A stretch of 64,000 nucleotides of DNA from Fulvivirga sp. GTDB lineage: Bacteria > Bacteroidota > Bacteroidia > Cytophagales > Cyclobacteriaceae. Every line of letters begins with the position of its first letter. Within the stretch, counting starts at the first letter, position 1. The position numbers and the translations under genes were made by a program. Location of the stretch: NCBI GenBank assembly GCA_028280565.1, contig JANQLQ010000323.1, positions 1 to 64,000 on the forward strand, written 5' to 3'. Positions 1 through 7,831 of this stretch are shown piece by piece. The notes below the pieces were generated by a model, which searched no databases, was not told where the DNA came from, and saw only the letters and a list, made by a program, of their open reading frames with translations.

Positions 1-96
1 GTGGCACACTTTCCACCGATAGAGGTGGCACAAGTTAATCCGATACGACTGGCATACTTTACGCCGATATCAATGGCACATATTCACCGATATATC
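1..96. repeat. Four 24-bp direct repeats, probable IS21-type element end
   Basis: Four imperfect 24-bp units lie head to tail at 1-24, 25-48, 49-72 and 73-96, sharing the pattern nTGGCACAnnTTnnnCCGATA. Arrays of this kind are what I remember from the ends of IS21-family (istA/istB) elements in Bacteroidota, so the transposase genes are probably just left of the window. That assignment is inference; the repeats themselves are seen directly. The boundary with host DNA is near 96-100, inside the reading frame of the small secreted protein to the right. Confidence 0.6.
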
Positions 97-262
97 CAGC
101 TCTGGCGATTTTTTCAATCTCTGCATTAAATGAATTCTGCGTTTCTTCATGAGTTGAAGCTAATTCAATAGCAAGATCTTCTAGCCTAAATTCGTCATCT
201 TGTGCCATTAGACTATGCGTAAGTAAGGTTAAAAGGAGTAATAAAATCGTGAAACTTTTCAT
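59..262 (-). pseudogene. Small secreted protein gene truncated by the left-end mobile element
   Basis: The frame starts at an ATG at 262 with an A-rich leader and encodes a clear signal peptide (Leu-rich core, cleavage after about residue 20, LMAQ). About 35 acidic residues follow. Codons after about residue 55 are read from the 24-bp repeat array, so the natural C-terminus is lost and the last dozen residues are element-derived. I do not recognise the family. The signal peptide and plausible start argue for a real gene that has been interrupted rather than a chance frame. Confidence 0.5.
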
Positions 263-976
263 TTTTTGTTTTAAAACTGCCTCAAAAGCGAGGTCTTATC
301 AATACCCAACCTTGGGTATTTTTCGAAGTGAATCAAAAGGAATAAGTAGTCTAAGCAACCCAAAGCTTCCACACCCATTTACCATTCCCTCCAACCACCA
401 CACAAATCCAAAAATGCCAAAAGAGTGTTCCAGCCCTGCCCTCCTGCTGGTAGAATTCCTTCCCTCCAAAACTTTATGCCAACCCCGGCTTTTCTCCGGG
501 TTAGGAAAAAATAACCCTGCGAAAAGCTCCTAATCTATTTAACATAACACGAATACATACTTGGGTATTCCCCACAGTCAAAAGCAAAGCTCCGGTTGCT
601 CTTCGGGAAATGACAAGTGTAAAATAAATCCAAGCCTATTTAGCCATCGCACAAGTCAACCCACCGTAAACCGGCTTGGACACTTGCATTTGCTTCAGAC
701 CTTCCGGGTCAAACCGCTTTCCCTGGTGCGGTTACCGGGGTTTCACTTTTATCTTATTTTATTATGGATTCTCGTTATTTAGTTCACAGGCGTTTTCGCT
801 TCTGGTTTCTTCGTGGTTGGTTCTACATCCGGCGTTTCCCCAGTTGCTCCTATCGCATTTCCGGCTATTGGTATCATGGCATTTTCCACTATTATATCCG
901 CTTTATGCGCTATGAGATTGGCATTTCTAAGCTCCCTTTCTAGGGAGTTTTGGTCATTCTTGAATTAAGTAAATGA
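263..976. other. Gene-free stretch left of the defence operon
   Basis: No convincing gene is seen; the short frames here lack family features. It holds a near-perfect hairpin at 301-320 (AATACCCA/TGGGTATT) followed by five Ts, repeat copy A (364-560), and about 400 bp without recognised content before the end of the Nmad2-type gene. Confidence 0.6.
364..560. repeat. Island repeat, copy A
   Basis: This roughly 197-bp non-coding segment is clearly homologous to 12583-12856 (copy C) and more weakly to 11571-11746 (copy B). Shared blocks are CTTCCACACCCAT, CCAAAAATGCCAAAAGAG, TGTTCCAGCCCT, CTCCTGCTGGTAGAATT, CTTTATGCCAACCC, GGGTTAGGAAAAAATAACCC and TAACATAACACGAA. Copy A lacks an insertion of about 70 bp present in copy C. 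It contains two competing hairpins, AACCCCGG/CCGGGTT and GGGTTA/TAACCC, that share the GGGTTA segment. Confidence 0.75.
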
Positions 977-1666
977 CTAATGTATTAGCTCATGAGTCTC
1001 ATCTTCTTCGGATTCTATACATCTTTTAAAGCATGTTGAACCTTCAATAGAATCTGATTCTTGAGATTGTTTGAATGTTACTTGAACCTGAGGTTTACCA
1101 TTCAGACTATTTATCCGATAACCAGCATTCTCAATCCATTCAACGAATTGCAGTTTTACACCTTCATTTGATGTGGATTTATGTCCTTGCCCTTGTTTTA
1201 TGATTCCGGTTAACTCTTGAGGAATTTCAATGGGTTGATCGCCGAAATAGTAGAAATGAGTGGACAATAATGTGTTTTTACCACCTAAATCCGTTTTTCT
1301 GTTACCTAATCCATGTACACTAGGCCTTAGTTTACCATCAGCATTAGCTTCAAAATCGTAGATACAGTCCCCTACTCGTTTTTGGTAGTTTTTTGAGCGT
1401 ATATCTGGGATTTTCCCTAATAGTTGATCTCTACAGAAAGAATCATAATCCTCTAAACTCATGACATCAGTGACTCTCATTGCATATACCAATCTTCCCG
1501 AATAGTCGATTCCATTTACATTTTTTGAACCAACACCAGCAATCCAATCTCCAACTTCTGCATTTCTTCTTATGAATGGCTTACAAATTGTTAGCGTGCA
1601 TATTCCGAAGTATGGATTTGGAGCAGCTCCATCATCCGTTGGAATACAATAACTAAACAACCTCAT
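977..1666 (-). CDS. Nmad2-type (nucleotide modification associated domain 2) protein
   Basis: This 229-residue soluble protein begins with MRLFSYCIPTDDGAAPNP, followed by a GICTLTICKP block and a DWIAGVGSKN block. I recognise this start as the Nmad2 family, which comparative genomics placed near DNA-modification genes; its biochemical role is not established. A C-terminal extension from about residue 185 is polar and probably disordered. The ATG overlaps the stop of the upstream cyclase-like gene by 4 bp (ATGA), so the two are translationally coupled and probably work together. It is the last gene of the minus-strand operon. The family call comes from memory of the N-terminal signature. Confidence 0.65.
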   Translation of the reverse strand: MRLFSYCIPTDDGAAPNPYFGICTLTICKPFIRRNAEVGDWIAGVGSKNVNGIDYSGRLVYAMRVTDVMSLEDYDSFCRDQLLGKIPDIRSKNYQKRVGDCIYDFEANADGKLRPSVHGLGNRKTDLGGKNTLLSTHFYYFGDQPIEIPQELTGIIKQGQGHKSTSNEGVKLQFVEWIENAGYRINSLNGKPQVQVTFKQSQESDSIEGSTCFKRCIESEEDETHELIH

Positions 1667-2415
1667 TTTACTCTATCTAGATAGCTTTTCAAAAAGTGAA
1701 GTGTATTATTAAGTTTTATTTGAACACTTGGATGGTCAGTTGATTTGTTCAAATTTTCAAAATTATCCGTTACACCTTTCCCAAAATTCTTAAACGCCTC
1801 TTCGTTTAAAGTTCCCTTGATAATGTTAAGCACATATTCATCAGGTTCCTCAATTCCATCCTTATAAGGGACTTTATACTTTTTAGCATAGTTAATAAGA
1901 AGTACTTCTGAATCTAGCCCCATGTTGTTCATTTGATTTACGAAACTTTGATCAATTACTGTTCCTGCCCAATTTTGTGATTCAGCTTTTATATGAGCAG
2001 ACACAAGCCCTTTACCAAAAACAGAGTTTATATTATAGACACCACCATGGCTATTCTGTTCCTTGTAGTCAACATAAACTAATTCACCATAGACCAAAGC
2101 TCCCCTAACTGGAAAGAAAAAATCAATTGCTTGCCAATTGAACTTGTAAGCCACTTCTAGTAATTCATGAAGTGATTCTTTAGTATCGTCATTGGTAAAG
2201 AAGACTACAGTATCAGAAAAATTGATACAATTAATTTTGGATTTAGATAAATCGGCAACTACACCATGAGGCATGTCATTTGTATTGTCCTGACCCAAGG
2301 CACTCTCGATATCTCGATAGATATTAGCCATTGACTTCTTCTGTTCTGACAAATCATTGTTTTCTATGAAATCCTTAAATCCCAAATAGTCGAAATATGC
2401 AATGAACCTTCTCAC
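1663..2415 (-). CDS. Predicted class III nucleotidyl cyclase domain protein (Pycsar-like candidate)
   Basis: This 250-residue protein has no signal peptide or membrane segment. Its motifs follow the order of class III adenylate/guanylate cyclases: FDYLGF with Asp9 (metal site A), INFSDTVVF with Asp68 (metal site B), PVRGALVYGE at about 102-111 (the hGxxxG strand), and FGKGLVSAHIKAE at about 132-144 (the VNxAxRLE helix). A lone compact cyclase domain in a defence island resembles the cyclase (PycC) of Pycsar anti-phage systems. That role is inference, and which NTP it would cyclise cannot be read here. The start is a GTG at 2415 behind an AGAAGAAG leader. It overlaps the Nmad2-type gene by 4 bp, and no usual Pycsar effector (TM or TIR) is adjacent. 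Confidence 0.5.
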   Translation of the reverse strand: MRRFIAYFDYLGFKDFIENNDLSEQKKSMANIYRDIESALGQDNTNDMPHGVVADLSKSKINCINFSDTVVFFTNDDTKESLHELLEVAYKFNWQAIDFFFPVRGALVYGELVYVDYKEQNSHGGVYNINSVFGKGLVSAHIKAESQNWAGTVIDQSFVNQMNNMGLDSEVLLINYAKKYKVPYKDGIEEPDEYVLNIIKGTLNEEAFKNFGKGVTDNFENLNKSTDHPSVQIKLNNTLHFLKSYLDRVK

Positions 2416-2510
2416 TTCTTCTCAAATTTGAATGGCACATTCTTGATTTCTACTAGCCTTGATTCTAATTAGTTTATAGTCACCCATCGACTCTTTGTTT
2501 ATTCATTTGA

Positions 2511-3632
2511 CTACATTCTTTTGCTTTTTTTATTATATAGCTGTTCTTTGTATTTGTCTACAAGGAATTCTTCAATTTCTAGTCTTCCAAATTTTTGTAC
2601 TACACAAGCAACTGAGATATTCTTTTCAAAGTATTCATTCAATTTTATCTCTACTCTATCTGAAAATTTGATCTTTGTTGTAGCCTTCTCGCCAAATAAT
2701 TCAAAGCCCAAAGTTCTTCGTAATGAATGATTTACCGTTCTTCTTAAATCCCTCATTCTCTTTCTTATGTTACCGGTTTCACCAAAATATATAGTTTTTT
2801 CTTTATCAAATACAGCATAAATGCCAGGTTCATTTGGGAAGTTTTCTGCCCATTTCTGATCAAATCCAACACGAATCTTAGGTGCTAGAAAGATTAATTT
2901 CTCAAAATCATTTTTGCACTGAGAGACACTTTTCTTTTGGCGATCAAAAATCTTATTGTCTTGGCAAGTAGTTATTCCAAATTGAATATTTGGATGAAAG
3001 TATGGGCGATTATAGACAAGCTCAGCAATTTCAGATTCAGGAATTATAGAACGTGGATCTGGTCTGGTTGATGTAGCAATTAAAAAGTCATAATTTCTTA
3101 GGTTCTTGGGCCAAGAAATAGCTAATTCTCCACTCTTAATGGAACTGTATATGTTACTATCGGTTAAAAATCTACCGTAACCAATTTCATTATTTTGTAA
3201 CTCAGATTCCCATTTTTTGAGGATATTTGATTTTAGCTTTTTCTCGACTTTTGGATTGAACGCTATAGTGCAAACACACCACGCAACTGAGTCTCCCTTT
3301 GTTCCTTTAATATAATCCTGCCCTACTCCTTCAGATTTTGATAATTCAGTGGCTTCCTCATATATATTTACTTCTGTCTGGTTTTGAAATGGTACAAACT
3401 TAGCAACTCCATAGTCTTGCGGAGGAAGCTTGTTGTCAAAGATCATGGTGTAAATTTCACCACCTTTCTTCGAGGATCTTCCATAGCGAATAGGAACCTT
3501 AACATTAACAGATGAAGCCATATCTAATCGATTGCAACGCCATTCTTGACGTTTTTTATCTCCTGGTTTCAAATCATTTTGCCAATACAATGAACCGATT
3601 ATTAAAACGCCACCTCTTAATTTCATTACCAT
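2511..3632 (-). CDS. GIY-YIG nuclease-domain protein with an unassigned N-terminal module
   Basis: This 373-residue protein has two parts. The C-terminal third carries a GIY-YIG fold: EPGIYAVFD at about 275, a YFG variant (IYFGETGNI) at about 290, the following Arg-rich helix, and a late Glu-rich helix (EIEEFL) that would supply the metal-binding Glu. The N-terminal 240 residues open with VLIIGSLYW, an EWRCNRLD segment and VPIRYGRSS, which I do not assign to a named family. GIY-YIG domains act in homing, repair and restriction endonucleases, so DNA cleavage is plausible. The start may be ATG 3632 or 3626. It lies 38 bp downstream of the DUF5131 gene and 95 bp upstream of the cyclase-like gene. 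Confidence 0.6.
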   Translation of the reverse strand: MVMKLRGGVLIIGSLYWQNDLKPGDKKRQEWRCNRLDMASSVNVKVPIRYGRSSKKGGEIYTMIFDNKLPPQDYGVAKFVPFQNQTEVNIYEEATELSKSEGVGQDYIKGTKGDSVAWCVCTIAFNPKVEKKLKSNILKKWESELQNNEIGYGRFLTDSNIYSSIKSGELAISWPKNLRNYDFLIATSTRPDPRSIIPESEIAELVYNRPYFHPNIQFGITTCQDNKIFDRQKKSVSQCKNDFEKLIFLAPKIRVGFDQKWAENFPNEPGIYAVFDKEKTIYFGETGNIRKRMRDLRRTVNHSLRRTLGFELFGEKATTKIKFSDRVEIKLNEYFEKNISVACVVQKFGRLEIEEFLVDKYKEQLYNKKSKRM

Positions 3633-3670
3633 TGATTTGTCATGCTATTAAAACAATAGTGAATTGACTA

Positions 3671-4387
3671 CTAATAATTAATGTTAGGCATCTCATCATA
3701 AAACTTCCCGTCTAATTTGCGCCCAGTCTTTTTCTTGTTCGTGCCGCCCCATTGTTTAAAAAAGAATTTTGCTCCGTAAACTTGTGCTTGTTCCTTAATT
3801 TCCAATACCCAATCCTTTTCCATAGGTCTGGGAGTTCTACCGCTCTCCCCTCCTACAATCACCCAGTCAATACTTGAAAGATTAAGGTTTTCTAGCGGTC
3901 CAATAAGCGGTTCACATGACAAGAATTTAGTCTTGGCATCCGTAAGTCTCACTAGATCGATTCGTTCAATAACCTTTGAGTCTTCGACTGATGTTCCAAA
4001 CCATATGTTAGCAGACCAGTATAATTTGTTATTCATTTTTGCAGCTCTTTCAGGCCGCTTTGTTAAAACCTGGAATATGTGATGTGAATTGTCATTCATT
4101 ACTTGAAAAACTCGTATTATAAATTCATCAGGAACATCCGGATGAAATAAATCACTCATCGAATTAACAAACACGATCTTAGACCCAGTCCATTCGTAAG
4201 GATCACTTAATGTGGTTGGATGAATCCGAACATTTTTGAATCCATCTTTATATTTTTCCAAACCCATGGCTTTCAATCTCCGAGTCATGGTCTCTGCGTA
4301 GCAAAATTTGCATCCTGCAGATACCTTTGAACATCCTGTTACCGGGTTCCAAGTTGATTCAGTCCACTCTATAGAAGATTTTGCCAT
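3671..4387 (-). CDS. DUF5131 / phage Gp37-Gp68-type three-Cys-motif protein
   Basis: This 238-residue protein carries the signature TGCSKVSAGCKFCYAE with Cys19, Cys26 and Cys29 (C-x6-C-x2-C), typical of the radical-SAM-related Gp37/Gp68 (DUF5131) family. SMSDLFHPDVP, LTKRPERA and IVGGESG blocks are also characteristic. A [4Fe-4S]/SAM cofactor is expected from the family; the reaction is unknown. These proteins are the usual partners of TcmP, whose gene lies immediately upstream with a single base between its stop and this ATG. The pair recurs on phages and in defence or modification loci. Confidence 0.85.
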   Translation of the reverse strand: MAKSSIEWTESTWNPVTGCSKVSAGCKFCYAETMTRRLKAMGLEKYKDGFKNVRIHPTTLSDPYEWTGSKIVFVNSMSDLFHPDVPDEFIIRVFQVMNDNSHHIFQVLTKRPERAAKMNNKLYWSANIWFGTSVEDSKVIERIDLVRLTDAKTKFLSCEPLIGPLENLNLSSIDWVIVGGESGRTPRPMEKDWVLEIKEQAQVYGAKFFFKQWGGTNKKKTGRKLDGKFYDEMPNINY

Positions 4388-4388
4388 T

Positions 4389-5228
4389 TTAAGCTGTTTG
4401 ATTTTTTACAATGTCATTTGCTATTTTCATTGCCACCTGCACATTGGATGCCATAAAGAAATGAAAAATAATAGCGTTCCTAGAATTTCGCATTTCTAAT
4501 GGATTAGATACAAACTTGAAAATAGTATTAAGCCTTTCCTTATAAAGCTTTGCTGCTTCCTCTGCCGCTTTATCAATTTTAAGATGCTCAGTTTGTCCAA
4601 ATAAATTCATTTGAGGGTTCACCTTATAGAATCTTTCCTTGATTTGATCTGGCTCAACTCCAAAAAAATCTCCAAGACTGGAAAACCAGTTTTCAGGTGA
4701 AAGCCCTTTTCGTTTAAGTAATCGATTTACTGCTGCACCAGTTGGAACTAGAATCCAAAGATCGATGTGTAATCCTTGTAGTTCCCTAAGCGAATCCCAT
4801 TTAACCTGCATTCCAAATGGATCGATAAAAACAACACCTCGGTAATGCTTGTTTTCTGGCCTTCTTAACCAGTTGGCAAGTCCAATCAACTTTTCATTAC
4901 AGTCAGCAGCAGAAACAAACTTTTGTTTCACTGCAGGGAATTTATCCTTTATAAAAGTATTTAGCTTGGTCGCTTTTGCAGTGTCCATTTCCACAAAGTA
5001 AAAAACATCAAAGGCACGAGGATCTTCTAATGAAAGGACTCGGGCAGCCACACCTTCCATCAAATCCAAGTCATCATCCTTTGTTTGAATTTCACCTGAT
5101 CCAGCAAAACCGTCAAAATATAGCAATGGCCATTGAGGATATTTTTTGAGAATGTGCATGTAAGCCTTGATGTATTTAATAAATACTTCAATCTTTTCTT
5201 CTGTCCATTTACCACCAAAACTGTTCAT
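4389..5228 (-). CDS. tcmP: Three-Cys-motif partner protein TcmP
   Basis: This 279-residue protein matches the TcmP family: a methyltransferase-like start (KWTEEKIEVFIKYI, then YFDGFAGSG at about 37-46), a FVEMD strand, and GVVFIDPFGMQVKW at about 138-151. It is therefore a Rossmann-fold protein with a FAGSG glycine loop and a DPFG acidic motif. The ATG at 5228 shares its A with the stop of res (TGATG), a strong coupling signal; an upstream TTG at 5231 is a less likely start. TcmP is named for co-occurrence with the three-Cys protein encoded next; the joint function is not known. Confidence 0.85.
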   Translation of the reverse strand: MNSFGGKWTEEKIEVFIKYIKAYMHILKKYPQWPLLYFDGFAGSGEIQTKDDDLDLMEGVAARVLSLEDPRAFDVFYFVEMDTAKATKLNTFIKDKFPAVKQKFVSAADCNEKLIGLANWLRRPENKHYRGVVFIDPFGMQVKWDSLRELQGLHIDLWILVPTGAAVNRLLKRKGLSPENWFSSLGDFFGVEPDQIKERFYKVNPQMNLFGQTEHLKIDKAAEEAAKLYKERLNTIFKFVSNPLEMRNSRNAIIFHFFMASNVQVAMKIANDIVKNQTA

Positions 5229-7831
5229 CAAAATGGGTGTTTTGATTCATCTAACAACTGCATCAACTCAGATTTCCAAGCTAATTTTTCATTCCAAATG
5301 GCTTGAAAGAAATCCGTGTAGTTATCACTTGACAAGAAATAGAAATGATATTCCCAATCAATGCCTTTGTCCTTCAGTTTCTTGTTTAGTGTTTCAAAAT
5401 GCTTCAACCCGTCTCTATATTTGGCCTTATTCTTTTGGCTGCTATCTCCATCAGCTTTGATCTCGACAACAAGAACTATATTCTGATCACGAAGCTTAAG
5501 AAAAAAGTCGGGATTGAAATTTTCCCGCTTCACATGACTTGATCCAGTTTCTGAAGGCTTATAAGAATATGGGAATGCATAAAACCCTTTATCAGGAGAT
5601 TTTAAAAAGGAATCGATCAAATCAACGTTTTCTAAAAGAAGAGAAACGAACTCTTTTTCAGGTTTAAAAGAGACAAAAATTAAAGATTGAACAGACTTTA
5701 TTGCGCTATCTTTTTTTTCAAAAAAATTATGTTTTAAAAACTCAATTTCAGATTCCTTACCACCGTATTTGACAATCGCCTCTCTAACATGGTCGTAATT
5801 GTCCTTGTCATCAATATAACTTTTAAGTATTTCCTGTTCTTCTGGATTAAGCTCTGATACTCTCTCTTTTGAATAAAATAGAAATCCATCTCTTTTAATG
5901 CTACTTTCCGAGAATGATTGATTTGGCAAATTAGCTTGATGAATTTCTCGTGTATTATTGGCCTTTGTTGACAGTCGCACAACCTCTCCAGAGGTTCTAA
6001 ACATTGGGCCAAAAGACTGTTTGAATGTGGCTAAATTTTCTCTACTCACGAAAGAAGAATCGTACCCTAATTTTTCAAGATTAGTGGTTATGAATTCCTC
6101 GATTTTTTTGATTGGCCAATTCTTAGAAATCTCTATGTCCTTGTCTTTCAGGAATAGTTTAATTTGTCTCGCTGCTGCACTAATTGTTTCCGTATCTTGA
6201 ATCTCTAATTGAAAAGTAGAAGTACCTGAAGCTGAATAGGTACTGGTGGTCTGTTTGACCTTTGCCTGTGGCTTAAGTACCTCAATTTTAGGTTCCTTAT
6301 CCTTGGATTGTTTTGTACTTGCTACTTTCTTCTCTTCAACTATGTAATCAAGATTATAGATAGGAAAATCATACTGTTTCTTGCTTTCTGAATATCCATA
6401 GGATATTCTATTTTCAAGTTCCAGCACTTCTTCATACAGTCCTTTTATTTCAGAGGACCATTTTTCATGGTTATTAACTTTAACATAAACAGGTTGCTCT
6501 AATTCTGCAGGAATTCGCAAACCTCGTCCAAGAACTTGAGCAATTAATAATTTCGAGTTAAATGCTCTTTTATCATGAGGAACTATTTGAAACACATTTT
6601 TAACATCCCAACCCTCGGTGAGCATTGCCACAGAGACAATCCATTCCACAGGATTGTCAGGTTCATCAACTGTTTTCAGTAGAGATAAATTCTCCTTTCT
6701 AACCTTTTCAGGTTTTTCAAGGATTGATTCAACCAGACTTTTTTCAGATGCCTTAGATGGTACTCCCGATGATACCCAAATTACTTTTTTACTTGCCTCA
6801 TCAAATGAAATACCCTCCTTTTTCGAGATGTATTCTGATAACTCTTTCCAAATCTCAACGGTGCGATAAATTCTGTCAGTTACAATTATTGATAGTGGCC
6901 TAAGTTTACCTGCGTACTCCTTGACCAACTCTTGATGATTGTGCCAGGTTTCATCCCATCCCTTATCAGTATCAGCTTCCTCTAGCTTGTAATCAATTTT
7001 CTTAACGATCCCATCTTCAATCGCCTGCCGTATACCATAACGATAAATTACATCATGGAAATAATCGTTTTCAATGTAAGGTGTTCCAGTGACACCAATA
7101 TGGTAAGCAAAATCATAACTTTTGCTAGTAATAAAATCAAACCATTTCTTTGTTGATGCATCATCAGGACTATAGATATGATGTGCCTCATCACTAATTA
7201 CTAAAGTTCTAGCTCCTTTTCCCTCAAAGCTATCCTTGATGGATGATCCAGTTCTTTGATAGGCTGCATGAATGTTTTCAACACAAATGTCACCTTCCAG
7301 TATAGGTACATTCGCATTCTTGATACTCGGTGAGGCGAATACCGATCCTAATTCTTGTAGAATTTTCTGATTTGTGCTGTCTCCAGCAAGTTGTTCAAAT
7401 TTACCTTTTAGTTCTTCTTCGATAGTTAATGACGGACATAAAACGAGTACTTTATCAACCAACCCCTCTGCTAAAGCCAGCTGAGCAATACCATAAATAA
7501 CCCAACTCTTGCCCGTTCCTGTTGCGAGATCGATGCTAACAGCCTTCTTAGATGGAATCTGAATATTCAGCAGATACTGTTCCCATGCATTATACTTAAG
7601 CTGTAGTTTTGAATTTTGCTCCCAGTTCTCTTTTGCAAGGGTTTCTGTATTTTCATACTTATTACTGACCATAAATCTGAAAGCTTGCCGAATAGCTTCT
7701 CGAACATGCTCAAATGAAGGAGTAGTGATTGCATCTAAATATGCTTCATATTTTCCTACAGCTTCATTTACATCAGATGAATGATCATCTACTTTAAGCA
7801 CAAAATCATCTTGTTTGTATTGTATGCTCAT
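5228..7831 (-). CDS. res: Type III restriction endonuclease, Res subunit
   Basis: This 867-residue SF2 helicase-nuclease has Walker A ATGTGKS at 103-109, LVISDEAHH at about 211-219, GVTGTPY, a motif V-like SVAMLTEGWDVKNVFQIV and motif VI QVLGRGLRIP. The C-terminus carries a PD-(D/E)xK nuclease: NPDFFLKL at about 770 and VVEIKADG at about 789. With Mod it would form the Res-Mod complex that translocates and cleaves between head-to-head unmethylated sites. Its ATG overlaps the mod stop by 4 bp (ATGA). The catalytic motifs I can see are intact, so it is probably active. Confidence 0.93.
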   Translation of the reverse strand: MSIQYKQDDFVLKVDDHSSDVNEAVGKYEAYLDAITTPSFEHVREAIRQAFRFMVSNKYENTETLAKENWEQNSKLQLKYNAWEQYLLNIQIPSKKAVSIDLATGTGKSWVIYGIAQLALAEGLVDKVLVLCPSLTIEEELKGKFEQLAGDSTNQKILQELGSVFASPSIKNANVPILEGDICVENIHAAYQRTGSSIKDSFEGKGARTLVISDEAHHIYSPDDASTKKWFDFITSKSYDFAYHIGVTGTPYIENDYFHDVIYRYGIRQAIEDGIVKKIDYKLEEADTDKGWDETWHNHQELVKEYAGKLRPLSIIVTDRIYRTVEIWKELSEYISKKEGISFDEASKKVIWVSSGVPSKASEKSLVESILEKPEKVRKENLSLLKTVDEPDNPVEWIVSVAMLTEGWDVKNVFQIVPHDKRAFNSKLLIAQVLGRGLRIPAELEQPVYVKVNNHEKWSSEIKGLYEEVLELENRISYGYSESKKQYDFPIYNLDYIVEEKKVASTKQSKDKEPKIEVLKPQAKVKQTTSTYSASGTSTFQLEIQDTETISAAARQIKLFLKDKDIEISKNWPIKKIEEFITTNLEKLGYDSSFVSRENLATFKQSFGPMFRTSGEVVRLSTKANNTREIHQANLPNQSFSESSIKRDGFLFYSKERVSELNPEEQEILKSYIDDKDNYDHVREAIVKYGGKESEIEFLKHNFFEKKDSAIKSVQSLIFVSFKPEKEFVSLLLENVDLIDSFLKSPDKGFYAFPYSYKPSETGSSHVKRENFNPDFFLKLRDQNIVLVVEIKADGDSSQKNKAKYRDGLKHFETLNKKLKDKGIDWEYHFYFLSSDNYTDFFQAIWNEKLAWKSELMQLLDESKHPF

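Noticed and set aside
301..325. Plus-strand intrinsic terminator
   Set aside because: The hairpin and T-run fit, but no plus-strand gene precedes it; it may belong to the leader of the truncated minus-strand gene instead.
249..915. Three short overlapping plus-strand frames
   Set aside because: They run through repeat copy A and low-complexity DNA, show no family motif and have no ribosome-binding context.
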